Assembly (NCBI RefSeq): GCF_008831085.1
Contig: NZ_WBJY01000001.1
Coordinates: 930,001 to 994,000, forward strand
Length of the DNA stretch: 64,000 nt
Reading direction: 5' to 3'
From: Pseudoclavibacter endophyticus
Lineage (GTDB): Bacteria; Actinomycetota; Actinomycetes; Actinomycetales; Microbacteriaceae
The translations under genes were made by a program, and so were the position numbers. Shown piece by piece: positions 34,502-43,748 of this stretch. Under the pieces are notes generated by a model that was not told the DNA's origin, ran no database searches, and was given only the letters and a program-made list of their open reading frames with translations. Within the stretch, counting starts at the first letter, position 1. Each line of letters begins with the position of its first letter.

Positions 34502-34792
34502 ATGCTGGCTGAGGATGACGGCGTGCGCCGCGTCGAGGTCGTCGTGCACGGGGTCGTGCAGGGCGTCGGATTCCGATGGGCTGCGCGCGAGGCGGCCGCT
34601 CGGTTCGGTGTCTCCGGTACGGCCCGCAATCGCTCAGACGGCACGGTCGAGGTACAGGTGGAGGGGCAACGCCAGCAGGTGGACGCGATGCTCCAGTGGC
34701 TCGCACACGGGCCATCAACCTCGATGGTTGAGCGAGTCGATACGCGCGACGTGCCACCACGCGGTGAGTCCGGCTTTCACATCACGAGCTGA
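34502..34792 (+). CDS. acyP: Acylphosphatase
   Basis: 96 aa, the usual size. It hydrolyses acyl phosphates. Catalytic loop VVQGVGFRWAAREAA with the conserved Arg, and the second active residue Asn in GTARNRSDGTVEVQVEG. The ATG at 34502 gives a short acidic N-terminus. Ten bp upstream of the hydrolase gene and probably cotranscribed with it. Confidence 0.93.
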   Translation: MLAEDDGVRRVEVVVHGVVQGVGFRWAAREAAARFGVSGTARNRSDGTVEVQVEGQRQQVDAMLQWLAHGPSTSMVERVDTRDVPPRGESGFHITS

Positions 34793-34801
34793 GACCCGGG
34801 C

Positions 34802-35677
34802 ATGGAACGCGAACCTGGCAACGTGCACACGTCGCAGCTCGACCGGCGATTCGCCTGGCGCGGCCGATCCGTCGCGTGGACCTCCCGAGGTGACGGGCCA
34901 CCGCTGGTCCTGCTACACGGGACGCCGTGGTCGCAGCAGTTGTGGGCCCCGGTCGCTGCCGTGCTCGCCGACCGCTTCACGGTGTACCAGTGGGACATGC
35001 CGGGCTACGGCGCCTCGTCGAAGGCGCCCGACGACGCCGTCGACCTCGGCGTGCAGGGTGAGCTCTTCGCCGAACTGCTCTCCGCCTGGGGGCTCGCGCG
35101 TCCGCACGTGATCGCTCACGACTACGGAGGCGCCGTCGCGCTGCGGGCCAGACTGCTGCACGGCGCCCGATTCGCGTCGCTCGCGCTCGTCGACGTGGTC
35201 GCGCTCGCGCCATGGGGTTCGCCGTTCTTCCAGCTCGTGCGGGAGAACAGCGCCGTGTTCGAGCAGCTGCCGCCGGCCATCCACCGGGCAACCGTCGAGG
35301 CCTACATCCGGGGCGCAAGCCACCGCGGTCTCGACGACGCCTCGTTGTCGATGCTCGTGCATCCATGGATCGAACCGGGCGGGCAGGCCGCGTTCTACCG
35401 GCAGATCGCGGCGGCCGATGAGCGGTTCACGAATGAGGTCGAGTCTGGCTACGCGAGCATCGACGAGCCGGTGCACCTCGTGTGGGGGGCTGAGGACACC
35501 TGGATCCCGGTTGACCGCGCCCACCGGCTGCGGGCGATGATTCCCGGGTCGACGCTGGCGGTGATCCCCGAGGCCGGGCACCTCATCCACCTCGACGCCC
35601 CGACGGGGCTCGCGGCGGAGCTCGTGCGTTGGACCGAGCGACACCGAGATGTACCCGCCGGTACACCGGTGTCGTGA
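34802..35677 (+). CDS. Alpha/beta hydrolase, epoxide hydrolase/dehalogenase type
   Basis: 291 aa. Oxyanion motif LLHGTPWS (residues 37-44). The nucleophile elbow AHDYGG puts Asp107 at the nucleophile site instead of Ser. An acid in WGAEDTWIP and His in EAGHLIH complete the triad. An Asp nucleophile with an HGxP motif is characteristic of epoxide hydrolases and haloalkane/fluoroacetate dehalogenases. Substrate unknown. Confidence 0.85.
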   Translation: MEREPGNVHTSQLDRRFAWRGRSVAWTSRGDGPPLVLLHGTPWSQQLWAPVAAVLADRFTVYQWDMPGYGASSKAPDDAVDLGVQGELFAELLSAWGLARPHVIAHDYGGAVALRARLLHGARFASLALVDVVALAPWGSPFFQLVRENSAVFEQLPPAIHRATVEAYIRGASHRGLDDASLSMLVHPWIEPGGQAAFYRQIAAADERFTNEVESGYASIDEPVHLVWGAEDTWIPVDRAHRLRAMIPGSTLAVIPEAGHLIHLDAPTGLAAELVRWTERHRDVPAGTPVS

Positions 35678-35719
35678 CGGGAGGACGATCCGTCGTGGAG
35701 GCCGGTGGCCTTGGCCACG

Positions 35720-36280
35720 CTACGGCGCGAAACGAGCGCTGAGCTCGGTGACGCGATCGGCTCGGTGCTCGGGACGCAGACGGCCGGCGCGTTCCAGCAG
35801 ATGGATGCCGTGCAGGGCCGCCCAGAAGACCTCCGTGATCGTGCCGTCCCCCTGATCACCGATCGCTGCGGCGAGGGTCTCGAAGGCCGTGCGCAGTGCC
35901 GGCGGCGTGTCACCGCTGGCGAACCTCGCGTCGATCGCCTGCTGGAACATCGCCTCGTAAACCGCGGGATGCGCCTGCCCGAAGTCGAGATAGGCGGTCG
36001 CGACGGCCTCGATCGCGGGTCGCCCGCGGTTGCCTGCGACCGCGTCGCGGCACCGCCGGGTCAGGTCGTCGTACCCTTCCAGCGCAACCGCCAGCATGAT
36101 CTCCGACTTGCCCGCGGGGAAGTGCGTGTACAGCACGGGCTGCGTGTAGCCGATGGCGTCGGCGAGGTGCCGCGTCGTCACCGCGACCCATCCATCGGCG
36201 TCGGCGCGTGCCCGGGCCGCGGCGAGGATGCGAGCGCGACGCGCCTCGCTACGTCGCCGTCGTGCCGTCGAATCGGTCAT
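35720..36280 (-). CDS. TetR family regulator
   Basis: 186 aa. The N-terminal HTH (ARILAAARARADADGW ... TTRHLADAIGYTQPVLYTHFP) is standard TetR. The C-terminal ligand domain contains HPAVYEAMFQQAIDARFASG and WAALHGIHLL, the WHG-type domain. Divergent from the DUF1772 gene, with two operators between them. Ligand unknown. Confidence 0.9.
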   Translation of the reverse strand: MTDSTARRRRSEARRARILAAARARADADGWVAVTTRHLADAIGYTQPVLYTHFPAGKSEIMLAVALEGYDDLTRRCRDAVAGNRGRPAIEAVATAYLDFGQAHPAVYEAMFQQAIDARFASGDTPPALRTAFETLAAAIGDQGDGTITEVFWAALHGIHLLERAGRLRPEHRADRVTELSARFAP

Positions 36281-36323
36281 CGGCTTTCCCGCCCCCTTGC
36301 CCGAAGTGCAATGCTCACCTAGT

Positions 36324-36353
36324 CTAGCGGTGCTAGAAAGCTAGCGTTGCTAA
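36324..36353. promoter_or_regulatory. Tandem TetR operators
   Basis: Two palindromes of the type CTAGC-N3-GCTAg: 36324-36336 (perfect) and 36341-36353 (last base differs), with centres 17 bp apart. They lie between the divergent TetR and DUF1772 genes, so the regulator probably represses both. Confidence 0.75.
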
Positions 36354-36370
36354 CTCGGAAGGCGGCCGCC

Positions 36371-36823
36371 ATGCTGTCACTCCTCACCATCGCCACGACG
36401 ACCGTCGTGGGGCTCATGGTCGGCGTCGAACTCGCTGTAGCGGTTGTCCTGAACCGCATCGTGTTGCGCCTGCCCGCGGGTGCGTCGATCGCCGCGCGGG
36501 CCGACAGCGCGCGGATGCTCGGCGGTGTCATGCCGTTCTGGTACGTCGGTTCGCTGCTGCTCACCGTGGCGCTCACGGCATTCACGTGGGGCACGGCGGC
36601 GGCCACCGGGGTAGTCCTTGCTGCCGCACTGCTGGCGATCAGCGTGGTGATGTCCGTCGTCTTCCTCGTCCCGATCAACAACCGCTCGGCCGCGTGGACG
36701 GCCGAGTCGCATCCCGCTGACTGGCGGGAGCAGTACCGGAAGTGGGATCGCCTGCACTACCTGCGGGTCGCAATCATCGTGGTGGCCTTCGTGTTGGTGG
36801 TGGCCGCCGTGACGGCGCAATAG
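36371..36823 (+). CDS. DUF1772-like membrane protein
   Basis: 150 aa with four hydrophobic segments. The family motif VPINNRSAAWTAESHPADWREQYRKWDRLHYLR is visible as two blocks: PxNN after the third helix and DWREQYRKWDRLHYLR before the fourth. GGAAGG precedes the ATG at 36371. Likely the direct target of the adjacent TetR regulator. Function unknown. Confidence 0.85.
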   Translation: MLSLLTIATTTVVGLMVGVELAVAVVLNRIVLRLPAGASIAARADSARMLGGVMPFWYVGSLLLTVALTAFTWGTAAATGVVLAAALLAISVVMSVVFLVPINNRSAAWTAESHPADWREQYRKWDRLHYLRVAIIVVAFVLVVAAVTAQ

Positions 36824-36886
36824 CGTGCGCGGGCGCCGCGCACGCGCTGCCGTCGCCCGGTCACCCCGCCACGTTCGTCGGCGAGC

Positions 36887-37699
36887 TCACACGGGCTCGC
36901 CGGCCTCCGGATCGTCCCAGCCGCGCTGCGGCGTCGCGCAGGTGCCGCGGAACACGTATTGCGAGGGGAGCTTGCGCTCGCGGCTCGACCAGTCGATTGC
37001 GGGGCGCCGCTGCTCCGCCGGAAGATAACCGAGGCGGTAGACGGCCATGAGCTCGAGGTCGTCCGGGACCTCGAGCATCCGAATGATCTCATCCCACCGT
37101 CCCGGTACCTCCATGGGAAACGAGATGAACTGGATGCCCATGCCGAGTTCGACGGTGGTGAGCCAGATGTTCTCCATCGCGGCGCCCATGCTGAACAGCG
37201 AGTAGAACGCCGACAGCTCGCCCGGGCGGTACTCGGACCGGTCGAGCATCACGCCGAGCAGTAGCGGCGAGCCCGCGACGAGCTTGCGGTTCTGCTCGCC
37301 GAGGCTCTGCGGCACGCGGAGCGTGTTCATGAGCTTCTGGCCGCGAGACGTGAAGACCTGGCCTGTGAACGGCCGCAGCGGGCCGGGGAGACGGTCAAAC
37401 AGCATCCCATCGCGTCGCCGCTCCATCTCGGCCCGGCTGAAACGGAAGTAGGGCTTGTACCGCTCGAAGAAGGTGCCGTTCGACATCGCCTCCGTCATGC
37501 TTTTGCCGCTGATCCCGGCGATCGCTTCGATGGTCTCGCGCTCCTCGATCAGCACGAAGCGCCACGGCTGACTGTTGAGCTGCGAGGGCGCACGGCTTGC
37601 AACCTCCATGAGCAGCCGTTGATGCTCCTCGGTCACCGGTTCGGGGAGGAATGCGCCATTGGTGGTTCGGCGTCGGCGCACCGCGTCGAGCAACTCCAT
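36887..37699 (-). CDS. Nitroreductase family flavoprotein
   Basis: 270 aa. FMN-binding nitroreductase fold: [17 protein letters not shown] at the start, [35 protein letters not shown] and a C-terminal LGYLPAE. GGAGGAGG lies just before the ATG at 37699, which overlaps the stop of the membrane protein gene (TGATG). As the last gene of the type III PKS operon it may reduce or dehydrogenate the product. The C-terminal 40 residues extend beyond the usual fold. Confidence 0.85.
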   Translation of the reverse strand: MELLDAVRRRRTTNGAFLPEPVTEEHQRLLMEVASRAPSQLNSQPWRFVLIEERETIEAIAGISGKSMTEAMSNGTFFERYKPYFRFSRAEMERRRDGMLFDRLPGPLRPFTGQVFTSRGQKLMNTLRVPQSLGEQNRKLVAGSPLLLGVMLDRSEYRPGELSAFYSLFSMGAAMENIWLTTVELGMGIQFISFPMEVPGRWDEIIRMLEVPDDLELMAVYRLGYLPAEQRRPAIDWSSRERKLPSQYVFRGTCATPQRGWDDPEAGEPV

Positions 37700-38091
37700 C
37701 AGTACCTCCTCCATGCCAGTACCAGGGCGGCCGCGAACGCCGGCGCCGCGGCGCCGCCGACGAGCGCGTGTCGACGGAGCGATCCACCGACGAAGGGAAG
37801 CGCAGCGAGCGGCGCCGCGGACGGGGCGAGGGCGAAGGCGGCGGGGCGACGCGCGATCGCGCCGGCGGTGATCGCCAGCGCGGTGAGCGTTGCCGTCGCG
37901 ACGAACAGCGCGTGGTGCACCCAACGAATGCGCCGGTTGTCGATCGCCCCGCTCGCGACGGCCGTGCCGAAGGCGACGTTGGCGGCGTAACCGACGGACG
38001 CGGCAGTGACGAGCGCGCGGGTCAGCGAACGGGGTCGCCGGTTGCGCCCAAGGCTGGTCCGACGCCGACGTGGCCGCCACTGCGTCGTCAC
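37699..38091 (-). CDS. Small membrane protein of the type III PKS operon
   Basis: 130 aa from a GTG at 38091; the ribosome site is weak, and a longer start overlapping the methyltransferase is possible. After a very basic N-terminus ([17 protein letters not shown]) come four hydrophobic segments. No family recognised. Position between methyltransferase and nitroreductase suggests a role in product placement in the membrane. Confidence 0.6.
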   Translation of the reverse strand: MTTQWRPRRRRTSLGRNRRPRSLTRALVTAASVGYAANVAFGTAVASGAIDNRRIRWVHHALFVATATLTALAITAGAIARRPAAFALAPSAAPLAALPFVGGSLRRHALVGGAAAPAFAAALVLAWRRY

Positions 38092-38105
38092 CCCTGCGCG
38101 CCGCC

Positions 38106-38807
38106 TCACTCCGCTGCTCCCTCGTGCGTGAGCAGCAGGCGCTGCGGGAACATCGACTCGACCCGCCACCCCGGCGGCACGATCGCCCGCAGCTCATCTC
38201 GCCGGTAGCTGCGGCGGATCGACAGGAGACCGTCGTCGTGCGCGAACGACCGCCCGCGCAGCGGCAGCGTCGCGACGGCGAAGGCGGCGTAGCCGAGACG
38301 GGCCCGCGCGAGGTCATTGTGAATGCTCACTTCGCGCGCGAGGGTCGTGCTGTCCCGCAGGAGGTCGACGCGTTCGTCATCGTCGAGGTGGTGCAGCAGG
38401 TGGTTCGAAATCACCATGTCGTACCGCTCGCCGCGAGCGACGAGCTCGGCGCTGGTCGCGCGTTCGAACCTCACCCCGGCGTCAGGCAGTCCGCGCACGT
38501 AGCGAATGGCCCGCGGCTCCGGGTCGATCGCGGTGATGTCGAGGCCGAGCCCGTCCCGGGCTGCCCAGCGCGCGATGGCCCGGGGAATATCGCCGCCGCC
38601 GAAGCCGATGTCGAGCAGCGTCGCGCGGCGGCCGGAGCCGAGTCGCGGCCGAATCCGTGTCCGGTACACACGCCGCCATCCCGACACGAGCCGGTTGATG
38701 GCGGCGAACTGCCGGTACGTGCGTTCGAGCAGGACGCTGTCGCAGTCGGGGTCGTCCATGCGTTCGCGCGCTTCGGTGTCGCGCCGCGCGAGAGTGGCGC
38801 CCGTCAC
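38106..38807 (-). CDS. SAM-dependent methyltransferase of the type III PKS operon
   Basis: 233 aa. The GTG start at 38807 overlaps the PKS stop by four bases (GTGA). SAM site [16 protein letters not shown], acidic loop ITAIDPEP and post-motif [15 protein letters not shown] are clear. This type methylates small polyketides or ubiquinone-like phenols and often follows alkylresorcinol-type PKS genes. ATG 38759 is a less likely start. Confidence 0.85.
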   Translation of the reverse strand: MTGATLARRDTEARERMDDPDCDSVLLERTYRQFAAINRLVSGWRRVYRTRIRPRLGSGRRATLLDIGFGGGDIPRAIARWAARDGLGLDITAIDPEPRAIRYVRGLPDAGVRFERATSAELVARGERYDMVISNHLLHHLDDDERVDLLRDSTTLAREVSIHNDLARARLGYAAFAVATLPLRGRSFAHDDGLLSIRRSYRRDELRAIVPPGWRVESMFPQRLLLTHEGAAE

Positions 38808-40009
38808 CGCATGACCCGTTTCGTGAAGAGCGCCGACTCGACCGTGAGGCCCGGGCCGAACGCCATCGCCGCGACGCGCTCGGGCGCCGGGTCGGCTCCG
38901 CCCCCGGTCTCGGCGTCGTCGCTGCGCAGGAGGCGCTCCAGGATGAACAGCACGGTCGCGCTCGACATATTGCCGTAGTCGCGCAGGACGTCGCGTGATG
39001 GCGCGAGCTGTTCGTCGCTGAGCCCGAGCGCGCGCTGCACCCGGTCGAGGATCGCCCGCCCGCCGGGGTGGACGGCCCACCGTTCGATGCCCGACCAGGC
39101 TGCCGCATCGCGTGCTCCCGTGCCCGCTTCGAGCAGGGGACGCAGCGCCTCGGCGATACGCGCCTCGAGGATGCGGGGCACGTAGCTCGAGAGCACCATC
39201 TCGAAACCCAGGTCGCCGATCGTCCAGGCCATGTCGGCCTCGCCGTCGTCGGTGAGCACGGTCTCGAGCGCATCCATCTCGAGCACCGTCGCACCGGCGG
39301 GCACCGGCCGTGCCGTGACGATCGCGGCGGCCGCGCCGTCGCCGAACACCGACGACGCGACGATGGCGTCGGGGTCGTCCGACGAGCGCAGGTGGAGGGA
39401 GCACAGCTCGGCGCAAACGACCAGTACGGTGGCGTCCGGCTCGGCGATGCAGGTGGAGCGGGCGGCACGCAGCGCCGGAAACGCGCCGTAGCAGCCCATG
39501 AAGCCGATGTGCAGCCGGCGGGTCGACGGGGCGAGGCCGAGGTCGCGCACGAGCACGTAATCGGGACCGGGTGCGAAGAAGCCCGTGCACGAGACAGTCA
39601 CCACGTGAGTGATGTCGGCGCGGTCGAGCTCCGGCGCGGCGGCGAGCGCGCGCTCCGCCGCGTCGCGCAACAGCGGACGGATCGAGCGCTCGTACTCGGC
39701 GTTGCGGACGCCCGTCGACGGGGTGAGGATCGTGCCCGTCGTCGCGTCGTAGAACGTCGGCGGGGACGAGGTGTCCGCGTCGGCGCGACCGGCGAGCTCG
39801 CCGATCGGCGTGTAGCGCCGCTCGATCGCGGAGCTGTTGAACACCGACCGGATGAGTCGCCGGGCGAGCGGCGAGATGTCCGGCTGGTCGGCGAAGAGGT
39901 CGCGCACGGCGCCCTGCTCCAGGGCGGTGGGCGGCACGGCGGTTGCCACGGAGCGCACGCTCACGGCCGGCGAGGCCGTCGGCCGCGCTCCTTCGTTCGT
40001 GCTGCTCAT
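38804..40009 (-). CDS. Type III polyketide synthase (chalcone/alkylresorcinol synthase type)
   Basis: 401 aa. The Cys-His-Asn triad is present: Cys173 in FMGCYGAFPA, His314 in WAVHPGGRAIL, Asn347 in DYGNMSSATVLF. It condenses malonyl-CoA onto an acyl starter, probably fatty, and cyclises the chain to a resorcinol or pyrone. First gene of a tightly coupled operon with methyltransferase, membrane protein and nitroreductase. Starter and product cannot be read from the sequence. Confidence 0.92.
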   Translation of the reverse strand: MSSTNEGARPTASPAVSVRSVATAVPPTALEQGAVRDLFADQPDISPLARRLIRSVFNSSAIERRYTPIGELAGRADADTSSPPTFYDATTGTILTPSTGVRNAEYERSIRPLLRDAAERALAAAPELDRADITHVVTVSCTGFFAPGPDYVLVRDLGLAPSTRRLHIGFMGCYGAFPALRAARSTCIAEPDATVLVVCAELCSLHLRSSDDPDAIVASSVFGDGAAAAIVTARPVPAGATVLEMDALETVLTDDGEADMAWTIGDLGFEMVLSSYVPRILEARIAEALRPLLEAGTGARDAAAWSGIERWAVHPGGRAILDRVQRALGLSDEQLAPSRDVLRDYGNMSSATVLFILERLLRSDDAETGGGADPAPERVAAMAFGPGLTVESALFTKRVMR

Positions 40010-40172
40010 GCCGGTGCATCCCTCGGAAGCTCGACGTTGGGGCGGGGCCGGTCGGGTGGCGACCCGCCTCGCCTCAACGTAGTCGACCGGTCGACGTGAG
40101 CTTCGGGGCGTCGCTCAGGATTCGTGGGCGCGGCGCCGGCGACGTCCGGCGGGTCGGCCGGCGCCGGGGCGC

Positions 40173-41222
40173 TCAGGCGGTCGCGCCGAGAGCGACGATG
40201 TTCTCGGGCAGCCGCTCGTTCGTGCCGTACATGAAGTGGTTTTCCATGCGTTCCGAGAATCGGCTCGCTTCGGTCGTCAGGCCGACCGCCTCGGCGACCT
40301 CACGAATGAGCATTGGGGATGCGCCGCAGCAGACTCCGAGATAGTTCACGCCGAGCGCGTGCGCTCGCTTCGCGAAGGCGGCGATCTCGTAACGGTTCGT
40401 CTGCAACGGGTCGAGCGCGGTCGGAAAGGCACGGCCGTGCGGCGCGTGCACCGTCGCGCCGTGGTCGTGCAAATTAAAGAACGTTGGCTCCTCGTCGGTG
40501 GTGCGGTATGGGATCGGCAGGGCGCCGACGTGACACGACACGGCCGCGCGGATCCTCTCGAGCCACGGGAGCATGGTCGCGGGTCCCCGGAAGCAATTCA
40601 GGCCCACAACATCCGCCCCGGCCTGTTCGAGGCGCTGCGCCGTCTCGACGATTCCTTCGCCCTCGGCGAGCTCGTTCGCCGCCATCGGCGCGAGTGTCAG
40701 CACGACGGGCAGGCCAGACGACTTCGCGACCTCGAGCGCCGTGAGGGCCTCGCCCGCGAAATAAAACGTCTCGCCGATGATGAGGTCGGCACCCTCCTCG
40801 ACGGCCCAGCCGACCATCTCCTCAAACATGCCGCGCACCTCGCGCTGCTTGGTGGCGTCGGTCGGCTCCCAAACGTTCGTGTTCGAGATGTTGCCGGCGA
40901 CGAGATTGCCGCGCACGCGGTCGGCGACCTCGCGGGCGATGCGCAGCGCCGCGCGATTGAGCGGTTCGAGCAAATCCTCTTTCCCGATCACGCGCATCTT
41001 CTCGCGGTGGCCGTTGTACGTGAAGGCCTCGACGACGTCGGAGCCGGCGCGCTGGAAATCGAGATGGAGCTGGCGAAGTGCGTCCGGGTGCTCGAGGGCG
41101 ACCTCGGGCACGAACTCGCCCGCGGCGAGATAGCCGCGGCGCTCGAGTTCGAACAGGAAACCCTCAGCGCAGATAACAGGCCCTGCGTCGAGTCGTTCGG
41201 TGAGTGGAAGTGTGCTTGACAT
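40173..41222 (-). CDS. Homocysteine S-methyltransferase family protein (BHMT-like)
   Basis: 349 aa TIM-barrel. Zinc-binding Cys in GLNCFRG and the pair in YLGVCCGASP are the three ligands of the family. GETFYFAGEALTALEVAKSSGLPV is also typical. Such enzymes move a methyl group from betaine, S-methylmethionine or another donor to homocysteine, or act as demethylases in catabolism. Together with a LacI regulator and amidohydrolases it may demethylate a methylated substrate. A 12-bp palindrome lies 77 bp upstream. Confidence 0.85.
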   Translation of the reverse strand: MSSTLPLTERLDAGPVICAEGFLFELERRGYLAAGEFVPEVALEHPDALRQLHLDFQRAGSDVVEAFTYNGHREKMRVIGKEDLLEPLNRAALRIAREVADRVRGNLVAGNISNTNVWEPTDATKQREVRGMFEEMVGWAVEEGADLIIGETFYFAGEALTALEVAKSSGLPVVLTLAPMAANELAEGEGIVETAQRLEQAGADVVGLNCFRGPATMLPWLERIRAAVSCHVGALPIPYRTTDEEPTFFNLHDHGATVHAPHGRAFPTALDPLQTNRYEIAAFAKRAHALGVNYLGVCCGASPMLIREVAEAVGLTTEASRFSERMENHFMYGTNERLPENIVALGATA

Positions 41223-41298
41223 TAGCGATCCCTTGCGTCTACGGATGCGCTGAGCTTACGAACGCGCGCGGGCGCGCAACAGGGCACGGTTCATCTGC

Positions 41299-41310
41299 CG
41301 TCATATGACG
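41299..41310. promoter_or_regulatory. 12-bp palindrome upstream of the methyltransferase-like gene
   Basis: CGTCATATGACG, perfectly symmetric, in the 194-bp gap between the LacI-type gene and the methyltransferase-like gene. Candidate operator; the binding protein is unknown. Confidence 0.4.
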
Positions 41311-41416
41311 CGGTGCGATGATTCACCGGCCGCGCGTCCGAGCGGTGACGTCGATGGCGGGCGTGCTCGCGCGCGAATGGCGCGCGGTGCGCGGCGCGGC
41401 CCGCCACCGCGGGGAC

Positions 41417-42442
41417 TCAGCGAACCGTGGTCGACGCGCGGACCAGGAGCTCGGGCGGCAGCGTCGTCGCCTCCTGTGCCTCGCCGGCGATGAGCTTCGT
41501 GAGTCGCAGCAGCGCCTCGCGCCCCATTTCGTGCATCGGCGAGCGGATCGTCGTGAGTGGGATACCGACCGACTCGGCGAGCGGCGTGTCGTTGTAGCCG
41601 ACGAGCGCCACGTCCTCCGGCACGGAGTACCCCGCAGAGATAAGCACGCCGAGCCCGCCAATGGCGGCGAAGTCGTTGGTCGCGAAGACCGCGTTTGGCG
41701 TGATCCCGGCCGCGAGTGCCTCGACGGTCGCCTCGCGGCCGGCCGCCGCGTCGAAGCCGCGGAAGATGATGCGATCCTGCGGCACGTCGATGCCCGCCTC
41801 TCGGAACCGATCGACGAGCCCCTGGGTGCGGTCGCGCGCCGTCGACGCGAAGGCGAGCCCCGCGAGGATCAGCACGTCGGTGCGCCCGATCTCGATGAGG
41901 TGCTGGCCGACGAGCCGGCCGCCCTCGTAGTCGTCGCAGGTCACGCTCACGAAGGGCGGCTTGCGGCGCGACGTGAGCACGAATGGCACGCCGTCCTCGG
42001 CGAGCTCCTCGAGGAACGGGTCGTCGAGGTGCGCGTCGCCGAAGATGATGCCATCGACGCGGCGGTCGAGCATCTGTTGCGTGCGCGTGCGCTGCTTGGC
42101 AACATCATCGAGCGAGTTCGTGACGAAGGTCGAGATGCCCTGTTCGGTGGCGGCCTCGTCGATGCCCTCGTAGATCGTCGCGAGCACGTAGTCCTGCAGA
42201 CGCGGCACGATGACGCCGATCTGGTTGGACCTCGCCGTGCGCAGGCTCGCGGCGTGCGGGTTGCGGCGATAGCCGTGCAGCTCAGCGATTTCGCGGATCA
42301 GCGCGACCTTGCCCGGCGATGCCCATTGAAGGCTCTCGTCGCCGTCGGACGAGAGAACGCGCGACACCGTCGTCACGCTGACCTCAGCCAGTTGGGCGAT
42401 GCCGCGCTGGGTGATGGGCCGGCGGCTTGATGGTGTTGTCAC
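41417..42442 (-). CDS. LacI family transcriptional regulator
   Basis: 341 aa from GTG 42442, with GAGGAG six bases upstream. HTH TQRGIAQLAEVSVTTVSRVLS, the hinge with RRNPHAASLRT, and a periplasmic-binding-like sensor domain (IGVIVPRLQDYVLATIYEGI, VFATNDFAAIGGLGVL, PEDVALVGYNDTPLAE). Divergent from the asparaginase-like gene and upstream of the methyltransferase-like gene, so it probably controls both arms. Effector unknown. Confidence 0.92.
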   Translation of the reverse strand: MTTPSSRRPITQRGIAQLAEVSVTTVSRVLSSDGDESLQWASPGKVALIREIAELHGYRRNPHAASLRTARSNQIGVIVPRLQDYVLATIYEGIDEAATEQGISTFVTNSLDDVAKQRTRTQQMLDRRVDGIIFGDAHLDDPFLEELAEDGVPFVLTSRRKPPFVSVTCDDYEGGRLVGQHLIEIGRTDVLILAGLAFASTARDRTQGLVDRFREAGIDVPQDRIIFRGFDAAAGREATVEALAAGITPNAVFATNDFAAIGGLGVLISAGYSVPEDVALVGYNDTPLAESVGIPLTTIRSPMHEMGREALLRLTKLIAGEAQEATTLPPELLVRASTTVR

Positions 42443-42538
42443 GGAGCTCCTCGAAGAACGCGCCCATTGTGTCGCATCACGGCGTCGCGCACCCGCCAGC
42501 GGGACCTGGCGCTGACGGGTGGACATAACCGGACGGGT

Positions 42539-42580
42539 ACACAATCGATTGCGTTTAACGATTGCGTTAATCGATTGTGT
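42539..42580. promoter_or_regulatory. LacI operator cluster
   Basis: CGATTG occurs at 42546, 42559 and 42572, exactly 13 bp apart, and the outer arms form a 12-bp inverted repeat (42539-42550 with 42569-42580). Outer sites are AATCGATT palindromes with the central CG typical of LacI-family operators. Located 58-99 bp before the asparaginase-like start. Confidence 0.7.
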
Positions 42581-42637
42581 TCTGCAAGAGTGTCCGCAAC
42601 CTCCCGATGGAGGCCGGTTCAAGGCAAAGGATCAGCA

Positions 42638-43645
42638 ATGGCGCATCTCGTACTGCTCGGGACGGGAGGCACGATCGCCTCGCGTCGAACCGAGTCGGGC
42701 GATTCGCGGGCGGGCGACTCGTCGGCGGCCCTCCTCGCGACCGTGGATGGGGCGGCGAGCGACGTGACGATCGAGGGACGCGACGTGCTGAGCGTGAACT
42801 CGTTCAACCTCGGGTTCGGCGACCTACGGGCCATCGCGGATGCGGTGGCCGAGTCGCTCGCGCGCGATGACGTCGACGGCGTCGTGGTGACCCACGGTAC
42901 TGACACGCTCGAAGAGACGGCCGCCTTTCTTGACGCCGTGCATGACGACGAGCGCCCCGTCGTGCTCACGGGCGCGCAGCGTGGCGCTGACGTGCCCGAC
43001 ACCGACGGGCCGCGCAACCTCCGCGACGCCTTCGCGGTCGCGGCCGACCCCTCGAGTCGCGGGCGCGGCGTGCTCGCCGTGTTCGCCGGGGAGATCTTCG
43101 CCGCCACTGGCCTGCGCAAGGCAGACACGGTCGCGCCGCAGCCGTTCGCGAGCATCACCGGCGGATGCATCGGTCGCGTCCTCGAGCGTCCGACGTATTT
43201 CTCGACGCCGCAGCGCGCCGAACCGGTCGAGCGCCCGGGCGAGTCCATTGATGACCTTCGCGTCGACGTCGTCACCGCTTACCCGGGCGCCGACGGCGCC
43301 CTGCTCGACGCGGCGGTCGCGGCCGGTGCGCGCGGCGCCGTCGTGCTCGGCACGGGCGCCGGGAACCCGGGGGCTGCGCTGACTGCCGCGATCGAGCGGG
43401 CCGTGGCCGCCGACGTCGTCGTGCTGCTCGGAAGCCGCACCGGGTCGGGGCCGTCGCTGCCGATATACGGCGGCGGTGGAGCGGCCGACGCCGTCGCGGC
43501 CGGCGCGCTCACGCTCGGCGAGATTCCCGCGACGCAGGCGCGCGTGCTGCTCGCCCTCGCGCTTGCCGGCCCTGGCGGTGGCGACGCCCACGCCGTCGGC
43601 GCCCGCCTGCGCGAGCGAGGGCTCATCACCTCGCCGCCCGCCTGA
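42638..43645 (+). CDS. Asparaginase family amidohydrolase
   Basis: 335 aa. Both catalytic Thr motifs are present: [12 protein letters not shown] at the N-terminus and [39 protein letters not shown] is also typical. No signal peptide, so it is cytosolic. It would hydrolyse asparagine or another beta- or gamma-carboxamide. In this cluster, behind a LacI operator and before a cyclic-imidase-like enzyme, a role as a half-amidase is plausible. AAAGG lies upstream of the ATG. Confidence 0.88.
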   Translation: MAHLVLLGTGGTIASRRTESGDSRAGDSSAALLATVDGAASDVTIEGRDVLSVNSFNLGFGDLRAIADAVAESLARDDVDGVVVTHGTDTLEETAAFLDAVHDDERPVVLTGAQRGADVPDTDGPRNLRDAFAVAADPSSRGRGVLAVFAGEIFAATGLRKADTVAPQPFASITGGCIGRVLERPTYFSTPQRAEPVERPGESIDDLRVDVVTAYPGADGALLDAAVAAGARGAVVLGTGAGNPGAALTAAIERAVAADVVVLLGSRTGSGPSLPIYGGGGAADAVAAGALTLGEIPATQARVLLALALAGPGGGDAHAVGARLRERGLITSPPA

Positions 43646-43748
43646 CCCAAGGAGACGCAGTCCCGAGAATCCGCGAACCGACGTCCCGCAATCCACGAAC
43701 TCTTCTCCTCGCAATGAAGCACCACCAATACCGAAAGGGAGCACCATC

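Noticed and set aside
41299..41310. 12-bp palindrome as a certain LacI site
   Set aside because: Its sequence differs from the CGATTG sites near the asparaginase-like gene, so it is listed only as a candidate operator.
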